Shown one piece after another: positions 1 to 4,985 of a DNA stretch of 9,069 nt (its first letter is position 1; every line of letters begins with the position of its first letter). The notes under the pieces were generated by a model that searched no databases, had not been told where the DNA came from, and saw nothing but the letters and a program-made list of their open reading frames with translations. The DNA lies in assembly GCA_001768125.1 (NCBI GenBank), contig MENB01000034.1, forward strand, positions 1-9,069, read 5' to 3'. The translations under genes were made by a program, and so were the position numbers. The stretch comes from Armatimonadetes bacterium RBG_19FT_COMBO_69_19. Lineage in GTDB: Bacteria > Sysuimicrobiota > Sysuimicrobiia > Sysuimicrobiales > Kaftiobacteriaceae.

Positions 1-444
1 GGCCACGGCGCCGGCGGCGGCCAGCCCCGCGATCGGGGCCAGCTCGCGGCCCTGCAGGCCTTTGGTGATCGCGCCGATCGGGAAGACGCGGCACCTCGCG
101 ACGTCGCGCGCGCGGCTGCGGATGTATTCCAGCGTCACGGGATGATCCAGCGGCGGCGCGGTGTTCGCCATACAGGCCACCGCGGTGAACCCTCCCCGCA
201 CCGCGGCGGCGGTCCCTGTGACGATATCTTCTTTCTGCGTCTGGCCAGGATCCCGCAGGTGGACGTGCATGTCCACGAGCCCCGGGGCGACGATCAGGCC
301 GCGCGCGTCCACGACCTGATGTCGGCTCGCGGCGATACCGCGAGCCACCTCAGCGATTACCCCGTCGTCGATCAACACATCGGCTTGCGCGGCGAATCCC
401 CGCGCAGGATCGATCACTTGTCCCCCACGGATTAGTAGCCCCAT
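1..444 (-). CDS. pyrC: Dihydroorotase, class I, N-terminal part (runs off the left edge)
   Basis: This gene encodes the cytoplasmic zinc amidohydrolase that interconverts N-carbamoyl-L-aspartate and dihydroorotate, the third step of de novo pyrimidine synthesis. Only the first 148 codons are inside the window, and they stay open to base 1. The small N-terminal beta domain (about residues 1-52) leads into the barrel. The signature DMHVHLRDPG follows, with zinc ligands His60 and His62 and substrate-binding Arg64, then KEDIVTG and the GGFTAV...MANTAPP segment around residues 84-98, typical of class I enzymes. The ATG at 444 is chosen because TGAGG lies 6 bases upstream and includes the pyrB stop codon. 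The gap to pyrB is 8 bases, so the two genes are almost certainly cotranscribed and probably translationally coupled. Family assignment is secure; whether the C-terminal half is intact cannot be seen. Confidence 0.95.
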   Translation of the reverse strand, partial: MGLLIRGGQVIDPARGFAAQADVLIDDGVIAEVARGIAASRHQVVDARGLIVAPGLVDMHVHLRDPGQTQKEDIVTGTAAAVRGGFTAVACMANTAPPLDHPVTLEYIRSRARDVARCRVFPIGAITKGLQGRELAPIAGLAAAGAVA

Positions 445-452
445 GACTCGCC

Positions 453-1421
453 TCAGCCTGCGACCTGTGCCATGTCGTCGAGCGCCTTGTGGCGCTCGAC
501 CGTGCTGGGTCTCCTGGTCTCCATACGACCAACCACCCACTCCAGGGCAGCCATCCGGATGAACACGCCGTTCTCGACCTGACGGCTGATCACCGAGCGC
601 GCGCCGTATGCCGCGTCGAGGCTGACCTCCACCCCGAGGTTCGCGGGACCAGGATGCATCAGGATGGCGTCGGATCTGGCGCGAGCCAGGGCGGCATCGG
701 TGATCCCGAATCCCCGGGCGTACTCCGCGAGCGACGGCACGAATCCCCCGGCCTGGCGCTCCATCTGCATGCGGAGCGTCATGACGACGTCGGCGCCCTC
801 GAGGGCCTCGTCCAAGGAGCTGGTCATGCCGGCCCCGGGGACGGGGGAGGCAGAGGGCAGCAGGGTGGCCGGGCCGGTCAGGATGACCCGGGCGCCGAGC
901 TTGGTGAATCCCCAGGCCGCGGAGCGCGCCACGCGGGAGTGCAGAACATCGCCGACGATGGCGACGCGCAGGCCCTCGAGCCGCCCCTTGATCTGCCGGA
1001 CGGTGAGGAGATCGAGCAGCCCCTGCGTGGGATGCTCGTGCATCCCATCCCCGGCGTTGATCACGCTCGCCTCGACGTGCCGCGAGGCGAGCGCGGGAGC
1101 CCCGGAGGCGGGGTGGCGGATCACCAGCACCTCGGCGCCGAGCGCCTCGAAGGTGCGCGCCGTGTCCACCAGCGACTCCCCCTTGCGCACGCTGCTGTGG
1201 TCGACGTCGCAGCGCAGGACCACGGCGCCCAGGCGCGCGGCGGCGAGCTCGAACGACATCTCGGTGCGGGTGCTGGGCTCGTAGAAGAGCGTGGCCACCG
1301 GACGACCGGCGAGGGCGGGGCGGCTGCGGCCTCCGTCATCGGCGTAGGCCTGAGCCGCGTCCAGGAGCGCCTCGATCTGGGGGCGTTCGAGCGCGCGCAG
1401 CGTGAGCAGGTGGCGGCGCAT
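453..1421 (-). CDS. pyrB: Aspartate carbamoyltransferase catalytic subunit
   Basis: PyrB condenses carbamoyl phosphate with aspartate to give carbamoyl aspartate, the committed step of UMP synthesis. The 322-residue product is a normal length for a bacterial catalytic chain. Visible active-site elements in order: S50-T51-R52-T53 (carbamoyl-phosphate loop, in FYEPSTRT), the 80s-loop lysine at K80 in SSVRKGES, HPTQ at 130-133, VGDVLHSRVARS around 156-167, the aspartate-binding R217 and Q219 in TLRMQMER, and MHPGPANLGVE at 255-265. The residue after STRT is Glu where Arg or Lys is frequent; it is not a catalytic position. The ATG at 1421 has GAGGTG 5 bases upstream and overlaps the leader-ORF stop as TGATG. 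No regulatory subunit gene (pyrI) is adjacent. Expression should be set by the PyrR leader upstream. Confidence 0.97.
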   Translation of the reverse strand: MRRHLLTLRALERPQIEALLDAAQAYADDGGRSRPALAGRPVATLFYEPSTRTEMSFELAAARLGAVVLRCDVDHSSVRKGESLVDTARTFEALGAEVLVIRHPASGAPALASRHVEASVINAGDGMHEHPTQGLLDLLTVRQIKGRLEGLRVAIVGDVLHSRVARSAAWGFTKLGARVILTGPATLLPSASPVPGAGMTSSLDEALEGADVVMTLRMQMERQAGGFVPSLAEYARGFGITDAALARARSDAILMHPGPANLGVEVSLDAAYGARSVISRQVENGVFIRMAALEWVVGRMETRRPSTVERHKALDDMAQVAG

Positions 1422-1519
1422 CAGGACACCTCGGGGGAAATGACACGGGACAGAGGAGCCTCCTCCCCTGTCCCGTCTGACGGTCTCGTTGCAGGATGCG
1501 CTGATTCGGTGAACCGCAT
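1421..1519 (-). CDS. pyr leader peptide (32 codons), predicted translationally coupled to pyrB
   Basis: This short ORF fills the pyr leader: ATG at 1519, TGA overlapping the pyrB ATG by one base (TGATG). It is preceded by GGGAAGG with a 6-base spacer, and that Shine-Dalgarno lies in the 3' arm of the PyrR-binding loop. The deduced peptide begins MRFTESAHP and ends VISPEVS; it has no recognisable domain and is probably a cis-acting translation unit, not a functional protein. The terminator-like hairpin at 1445-1476 lies inside it, so a translating ribosome would unfold the hairpin and deliver ribosomes to pyrB. I recall an overlapping leader-peptide ORF being described for the Thermus pyr operon, which would be a precedent. 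That the frame is open from a well-placed ATG exactly to the pyrB start is seen; that it is translated is inferred. Confidence 0.65.
   Translation of the reverse strand: MRFTESAHPATRPSDGTGEEAPLSRVISPEVS
1445..1476 (-). terminator. Attenuator hairpin inside the pyr leader
   Basis: Read on the minus strand, ACGGGACAG and CTGTCCCGT form a perfect 9-bp stem. It is extended by GGGAG/CTCCT (one G-U pair), giving about 14 bp closed by a GAGG loop. The 3' flank is GTCATTTCCCC, which has only a short U run, so the hairpin is a strong stem with a weak U-tract. It lies downstream of the PyrR loop and about 23 bases before pyrB, where an attenuator belongs. Alternatively it may act mainly on translation or as a ribosome-dependent roadblock. 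Confidence 0.65.
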
Positions 1520-1525
1520 CGCTCG

Positions 1526-1555
1526 CCTTCCCGGTCTCCCGGACCGGATTAAAGG
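1526..1555 (-). promoter_or_regulatory. PyrR-binding RNA loop (pyr regulatory element)
   Basis: The minus-strand RNA folds into the classical PyrR target. The lower stem is CCUU/AAGG with an internal bulge (UAAU opposite G), the upper stem is CCGGU/ACCGG, and the terminal loop CCGGGAG fits the known CNGNGAG consensus. PyrR bound to UMP stabilises this hairpin in Gram-positives, Thermus and mycobacteria. Here the 3' arm also contains GGGAAGG, the Shine-Dalgarno of the leader ORF starting at 1519, so PyrR binding should directly hide that ribosome site. The element begins about a dozen bases after the predicted transcription start. Confidence 0.85.
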
Positions 1556-1574
1556 GATCGCCGTGCTCGTCAGG

Positions 1575-1604
1575 ACTCTAGCACAGGGCCGAGCGGCCTG
1601 TCAA
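1575..1604 (-). promoter_or_regulatory. Sigma-70-type promoter of the pyr operon
   Basis: On the minus strand there is a perfect -35 TTGACA (plus 1599-1604), an 18-base spacer, and -10 TAGAGT (plus 1575-1580). A TG one base before the -10 makes it an extended -10. Transcription should begin near 1568 and give a leader of about 147 bases before pyrB. The promoter starts only a few bases after the stop codon of the upstream small gene, so the pyr genes need not depend on read-through. Confidence 0.8.
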
Positions 1605-1609
1605 TCGGC

Positions 1610-1870
1610 CTAGACTCCGGACTTCCTCACGATGATCCACTGCCCGTTCTCGAACTTCACGAGGTCGCCGATGTGGACCTCGCGGTAGAACGGCCAGCTG
1701 ACCTCATACTCCGTGGCCCCGATGATGATCACGGGCACCGGGTTGCCCCCAGCGGTCAGGGTTTGGTACTTGTCGTCGACATATCCCACGATGGGTCCCT
1801 CCTGCGAATCGCAGGACGGGACGATCTGGGCGACGAGCATGAACAGCAGCGGCACGAGCAGGATCTTCAA
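1610..1870 (-). CDS. Small predicted lipoprotein or secreted protein, function unknown
   Basis: I do not recognise this 86-residue protein. It begins MKILLVPLLFMLVAQIVPSC: a lysine, a hydrophobic stretch and a cysteine at about residue 20. The residues VPSC are a near-match to a lipobox, so a lipid-anchored or exported protein is likely. The mature part is short, rich in beta-forming residues and aromatics (GYVDDKYQTL, VPVIIIGATEYEV, VHIGDLVKFENGQWIIV), suggesting a small beta-barrel or SH3-like fold. The start is TTG at 1870, supported by GGTGAT 6 bases upstream; no in-frame ATG precedes it, and the later ATG would truncate the signal sequence. It sits between the porin terminator and the pyr promoter and looks monocistronic, but no convincing promoter of its own is visible. 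Confidence 0.7.
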   Translation of the reverse strand: MKILLVPLLFMLVAQIVPSCDSQEGPIVGYVDDKYQTLTAGGNPVPVIIIGATEYEVSWPFYREVHIGDLVKFENGQWIIVRKSGV

Positions 1871-1926
1871 GGCAACATCACCCTCTACTGTATTGTCCGC
1901 CGGACCGGCGTTCCCTGTGCGGCCTG

Positions 1927-1968
1927 GAGAAAAGAAAACGGCCCGGAGGAAGAGACCCTCCGGGCCGT
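1927..1968 (-). terminator. Rho-independent terminator of the SLH porin gene
   Basis: On the minus strand ACGGCCCGGAGG and CCTCCGGGCCGT form a perfect 12-bp stem with a 7-base loop (plus 1938-1968), followed at once by TTTTCTTTTCT. It lies 13 bases after the porin stop codon. This is the strongest intrinsic terminator in the window. Confidence 0.93.
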
Positions 1969-1981
1969 CGAGCCGAAGCGA

Positions 1982-3403
1982 TTACCAGCGGTGCGTGATG
2001 TAGACGGCGTAGCCGTTCTCCACGTTCAAGCCGCTCGTCCCGTTGTTGAGCGTGTAGTACTCCGCCCCGATCCGGGAGTTGTGGCCGAGCTGGAGGTTGC
2101 CCTGCACCACGTATGCGCTGTAGCGGTTGGTCGCGGCGATGCTCGACAGAACGCCGGCGTACGCGGCGTTCGCGGTGCCCGACTCATACGCCACGTACGC
2201 GCTGAAGTTCTGCGTGACGTTGAAGGTCACGTCGGCGCCGAACGCGGTCACGTAGTTCATGTCCGCGCCGAGCCAGAAACCGCCCACGGCGTAGGTGTTG
2301 GTGCAAATGGCCCCGCCGCAGGTGGGGACTCCGGCCCAGCCCGCCGGGTAGTTCTTGTACCAGATGTTCGCGTCAGACACTGGCGAGGGCAGCATGCCAC
2401 CGAGACCCAGGTTCACGAAGTACGCGGTGGTTCCCACGCCGCCTGTCGTGTAGCTCGCGAACTCACCCGAGAGGGCGAGGTTGGCGATGATGTTCCCGCT
2501 GAAATCGAAGCTCCAGCCCGAGCCCACGAAGGTGGCGGCAGTCGGGTTGCGATCTGAGCGGTAGTTGATGCCGGTCTCCCAGCCGGGGATCAGGGTGACT
2601 GCAGCCCGGACCCCGAGCGTGCTGGACGCGGTATCGTTCTGGTTGAAGGCGCCGAGCGCGGTCAGCGAAAGCGGACCGAACCCGCCCATCGCCCGGGCGC
2701 CCTCAGTCGCGCCATACTGCGTCATCAGCGTGCCGACCGGGCCGAGGCCCCAATAATCCTGGCCGACCCGGAACGTGAAGCCGAACGGCGCGGCATACTC
2801 CCAGTACACGCGGTCGAAGTCGGTGACATCCGCCGACGGCCAGCGGGAGTTCCAGCGCGCGCGCAGGAACGTCGCGGTGTGGCTGCCCACACGCCCACGG
2901 AACGTCAGGCGTGCCCGGTTGCGCTGGACCTCGGGAAGCCCGGGATCCGCGTAGGGGCCGGTGACATAGACGTAGGTCAGGTCGCCGGTGATGAACGTGT
3001 TGTCCAGCCGGGAGCGGAGGGCGGCAAGCTCCTCCTCAACCGCGGTGACACGCACGCCCAGGGCGGCGAGCTCTGCGCGGAATTCATTGATCAGCCGCTG
3101 CAAGGTGGTGATGTCGGCGCGGCTGACGTCGATCTTCGGGGGGGCCGGCGGCGCGGGGATCTTGATGGCTTCGATCCGCGCGAGGAGCCGGGCCACCACC
3201 ATGGCGATCTCATAACGCGTCATCGCCCGATCGCCCTTGAAGGTCCCGTCGGGATAGCCCTCGACGAGGCCCTTCGCGGCCAGCTCGGCAATCGCGTCAA
3301 ATGCCCAGTGATCGGTGGGCACGTCCGCGAACGGCTGGCTGAAGGCGGGGGAGACGATCGCGAGCACGAGCATTGCTGCAATGGCAAGAGCGACTTTCCG
3401 CAT
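1982..3403 (-). CDS. SLH-domain outer-membrane porin (SlpA/OmpM/Som-like)
   Basis: The 473-residue product looks like a peptidoglycan-tethered outer-membrane porin. A signal peptide (about 1-22, ending SPAFS) precedes one S-layer-homology domain at about 24-76 (FADVPTDHWAFDAIAELAAKG, with GYPDGTFKGDRAMTRYEIAMVVARLL after it). A proline-rich hinge (PAPPAPP, 83-89) leads to a predicted coiled coil at about 96-133. The rest is alternating beta-strand sequence ending in aromatic Trp (YITHRW), as expected of a barrel. In Thermus, Deinococcus, Negativicutes and cyanobacteria, proteins of this layout link the outer membrane to secondary cell-wall polymer and act as porins. Two cysteines in TCGGAIC near residue 365 may form a disulfide in a loop. 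ATG at 3403 is directly before the signal peptide; the G-rich Shine-Dalgarno candidate AAGGGGG is rather distant, so translation initiation may depend on leader structure. It has its own promoter and terminator. Confidence 0.9.
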   Translation of the reverse strand: MRKVALAIAAMLVLAIVSPAFSQPFADVPTDHWAFDAIAELAAKGLVEGYPDGTFKGDRAMTRYEIAMVVARLLARIEAIKIPAPPAPPKIDVSRADITTLQRLINEFRAELAALGVRVTAVEEELAALRSRLDNTFITGDLTYVYVTGPYADPGLPEVQRNRARLTFRGRVGSHTATFLRARWNSRWPSADVTDFDRVYWEYAAPFGFTFRVGQDYWGLGPVGTLMTQYGATEGARAMGGFGPLSLTALGAFNQNDTASSTLGVRAAVTLIPGWETGINYRSDRNPTAATFVGSGWSFDFSGNIIANLALSGEFASYTTGGVGTTAYFVNLGLGGMLPSPVSDANIWYKNYPAGWAGVPTCGGAICTNTYAVGGFWLGADMNYVTAFGADVTFNVTQNFSAYVAYESGTANAAYAGVLSSIAATNRYSAYVVQGNLQLGHNSRIGAEYYTLNNGTSGLNVENGYAVYITHRW

Positions 3404-3693
3404 GTGTGCTCGTTACCCCCTTGTGGGTTATCCGAGCATCCGGCCGTGTGCGCGGCAAGTGGTCGTGTTTCCTCTCCGCGACAAGAACGACCTTCTGCTC
3501 GTTGTTCCCCTACCGTCCAGATGTGCAGGTGTTACGGTACGGCGCTCGGCGGAACGTGTAGACCCCCCACCTCCTTTCCCCGCCGCACCGCCGGTCCGTT
3601 GACCCATACGGGTCCGGATGGCGGGTCACAGCTAAACAGCAAAAGAGCGAATGCCGTCTGGACCACGGCCCCAAAGGGGGACCGGGTGCGCCA
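3404..3693 (-). other. Long structured 5' leader of the SLH porin gene (no gene seen)
   Basis: About 290 bases separate the predicted transcription start from the porin ATG. I see no credible gene. On the minus strand there are several small perfect inverted repeats: GACCC/GGGTC around a GTAT loop near 3600, TACCGT/ACGGTA (3511-3516 with 3534-3539), AACGA/TCGTT near 3490-3500, and a CCCC/GGGG hairpin near 3675. AAAGGAGGTG (plus 3569-3578) is an almost full anti-Shine-Dalgarno match, but no ATG, GTG or TTG sits at a usable distance. The leader may stabilise an abundant porin mRNA or be a target of post-transcriptional control; this is inference. Confidence 0.5.
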
Positions 3694-3700
3694 AATGTAG

Positions 3701-3729
3701 ATTTTAGAAGCCCGCGGGCGCCCTGTCAA
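3701..3729 (-). promoter_or_regulatory. Consensus sigma-70 promoter of the SLH porin gene
   Basis: On the minus strand TTGACA (plus 3724-3729) and TAAAAT (plus 3701-3706) are separated by exactly 17 bases. An AT-rich ATTTTG stretch just upstream of the -35 could act as an UP-like element. The spacer contains two overlapping GC palindromes, GGGCGCCC and GCCCGCGGGC. The near-consensus match fits high expression of an outer-membrane porin. Confidence 0.88.
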
Positions 3730-3793
3730 CAAAATGTACCCAGTTTCGGGCGCTATGCCGTCCAGTTAGGTATACGGCGCCTTGCTCCCGTTT

Positions 3794-3811
3794 CCTCCTG
3801 TTTGAAGGAGG
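3794..3811. repeat. Small perfect inverted repeat after the RNase H-fold gene
   Basis: CCTCCT and AGGAGG form a 6-bp stem with a 6-base loop, 12 bases after the stop codon of the nuclease gene. There is no T-run on either side, so it is at best a weak terminator or mRNA 3'-end stabiliser for the btuB-tonB-nuclease transcript. The bases between it and the porin promoter hold nothing else that I can identify. Confidence 0.4.
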
Positions 3812-3823
3812 TTCCATGGAGGT

Positions 3824-4240
3824 TCACGGGCGCCCCTCCCGGATGGCGAGGAAGCGCTGTCCGAGGGCTATGGCCGCGTAGTCGTCATGCGGGACAGGCG
3901 GGACCTGCAAGGAGAGCGGCAGGAGCCGCCGCCACCCCCGAGGCGGGTGGTCGGCGAAATAGAGACGGCGGGCCTCGAGCGTCGTCCCCTCTTCCCCGAC
4001 CGCCACGACGGCCAGGCCGGGGAAGTGCGCCTGCAGCAGCTTCCGGACCTCCCCGGAGGATGTCTGGTCCCCCACCACCGCCCAGGCGACGGCACGCTCA
4101 CCGAGGACGTCAGCCACGAACCGGACGAGACCGGACGTTGGGATCACCCGGTGGTCCAGCACGCGCGCCGGCGAGAGCACAGCGACCCCGCACTTCTCAC
4201 GGCCCGGGTCCACGGCGAGGAGCACAGTTTCCGGCGCCAT
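3824..4240 (-). CDS. RNase H-fold nuclease-like protein (YqgF/RuvC superfamily)
   Basis: This 138-residue protein belongs to the RNase H-like fold group that includes YqgF (Holliday-junction resolvase-like, pre-16S rRNA processing) and RuvC. It starts with the first beta strand and acid LLAVDPGREKCGVAV (Asp11), has VVGDQTSSGEVRKLL at about 56-69, then VGEEGTTLEARRLYF at 81-95 with the acidic/LEAR signature of the YqgF-like group, and PVPHDDYAAIALG at 116-127 supplying the C-terminal Asp119/Asp120. Length fits the family. The ATG at 4240 overlaps the tonB stop as TGATG, so upstream in-frame starts inside tonB are rejected and translational coupling is likely. It probably acts on structured RNA or branched DNA in the cytoplasm, but the substrate is unknown. 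Its operon position behind B12-uptake genes is unexpected and may be only transcriptional hitch-hiking. Confidence 0.82.
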   Translation of the reverse strand: MAPETVLLAVDPGREKCGVAVLSPARVLDHRVIPTSGLVRFVADVLGERAVAWAVVGDQTSSGEVRKLLQAHFPGLAVVAVGEEGTTLEARRLYFADHPPRGWRRLLPLSLQVPPVPHDDYAAIALGQRFLAIREGRP

Positions 4241-4983
4241 CACGGCACGACGAACCGCACGGGGATGACCACCCAGGCGTCGATCGGTACCCCATCCCGC
4301 GTTGCCGGCTGGAACCGCCACGCCCCCGCTCGCTCGAGTGCGGCGCGGTCGAGGTCCGGATGTCCTGACGTGGCGACGATCTCCACCTTCGCCGCCGTGC
4401 CGTCGGCACGCACCAGGACCCTCACCACCACCCGTCCCTCCGGGGCCACAACACGGATCCGAGGGGTGAGCAGCGACCGATCGACCTCGACGGTCAGGGC
4501 ATCCTGGGGATAGGCTGCAGCGTCTGTGAGGAGCACCGGAGGAACCAGGACCGGCCGTGCCACGGCCTGAGCCTCCCCGGCTCCGATCGACGGCGGCGCC
4601 GGGGGTGCGGGCTCCTCCGCGGACCGCACCTGCGGCTGCTCCCGCGGCTCACCGCCTTCTCGCGCATCAGGCGCGCCGGTGACATCGCGGTCCGCGTCCG
4701 CGGGCCACGCACCCGCCGGGGCCTCGGTTCGCCGAATCTCCGGTGCCGGGGACGGCCCGGGACGGGTCCGCGGTACCTTCCTCGACACCCGTGGCGGCGA
4801 CGCGTGGGCGCCCTCCTCCTCGGCCCGCCCGGCTTCCTCCATCGCCGTCGGCCCGGGCAGGCGTGTCGCCGGTCCGGTCGTGGGGTTACGCGGAACGGCG
4901 GGCGGTTGCAGCAGGGCGGCGATGACCCCAAGCGCCCCCACCGCAGCGATGACCATCCCGGCGCGCATCCGCATCGGAACCAT
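4240..4983 (-). CDS. tonB: TonB-family energy transducer
   Basis: The 247-residue product has the three-part TonB layout. An N-terminal basic stretch and membrane anchor lie at about 1-25 (MRMRAGMVIAAVGALGVIAALL). A long proline-, alanine- and charge-rich periplasmic spacer runs from about 26 to 165. The C-terminal TonB domain spans about 170-247, with GRVVVRVLVRADGTAAKVEIVA, SGHPDLDRAALERAGAWRFQPA and a final VIPVRFVVP. TonB transmits the proton-motive force from ExbB/ExbD to outer-membrane receptors. Its gene follows btuB after only 2 bases, so it is probably the dedicated transducer for that receptor. The ATG at 4983 is preferred because it follows the btuB stop; an ATG at 4974 is a possible alternative. 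The frame stays open far upstream inside btuB, but nothing TonB-like is encoded there. No exbB or exbD is in the window. Confidence 0.9.
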   Translation of the reverse strand: MVPMRMRAGMVIAAVGALGVIAALLQPPAVPRNPTTGPATRLPGPTAMEEAGRAEEEGAHASPPRVSRKVPRTRPGPSPAPEIRRTEAPAGAWPADADRDVTGAPDAREGGEPREQPQVRSAEEPAPPAPPSIGAGEAQAVARPVLVPPVLLTDAAAYPQDALTVEVDRSLLTPRIRVVAPEGRVVVRVLVRADGTAAKVEIVATSGHPDLDRAALERAGAWRFQPATRDGVPIDAWVVIPVRFVVP

Positions 4984-4985
4984 GC

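Noticed and set aside
1245..1285. Glu after the STRT motif of PyrB as a sign of an inactive or transcarbamylase-like paralogue
   Set aside because: That position is not catalytic and varies in the family; all carbamoyl-phosphate- and aspartate-binding residues are present.
489..1613. Long open frame on the plus strand across pyrB and its leader
   Set aside because: It is antisense to a gene with all ATCase motifs, has no recognisable domain, and arises from high-GC codon bias.
3428..3607. 59-codon minus-strand ORF in the porin leader with a Tat-like SRRSFL stretch
   Set aside because: No Shine-Dalgarno at its ATG, low-complexity Gly/Arg/Thr composition, and no hydrophobic region after the twin arginine; chance is likely.
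2879..3700. Plus-strand open frame across the N-terminal half of the SLH porin and its leader
   Set aside because: Antisense shadow with low-complexity composition; the opposite strand has a signal peptide, an SLH domain, a promoter and a terminator.
3794..3811. Inverted repeat as an intrinsic terminator of the btuB operon
   Set aside because: The stem is only 6 bp and there is no T-run on either strand, so it is listed only as a repeat.
3816..3881. Plus-strand 21-codon ORF with a good Shine-Dalgarno (AAGGAGG, 4 bases, ATG) beside the nuclease gene
   Set aside because: No plus-strand promoter is visible, the ORF is antisense to the nuclease C-terminus, and the AAGGAGG is one arm of a small inverted repeat.
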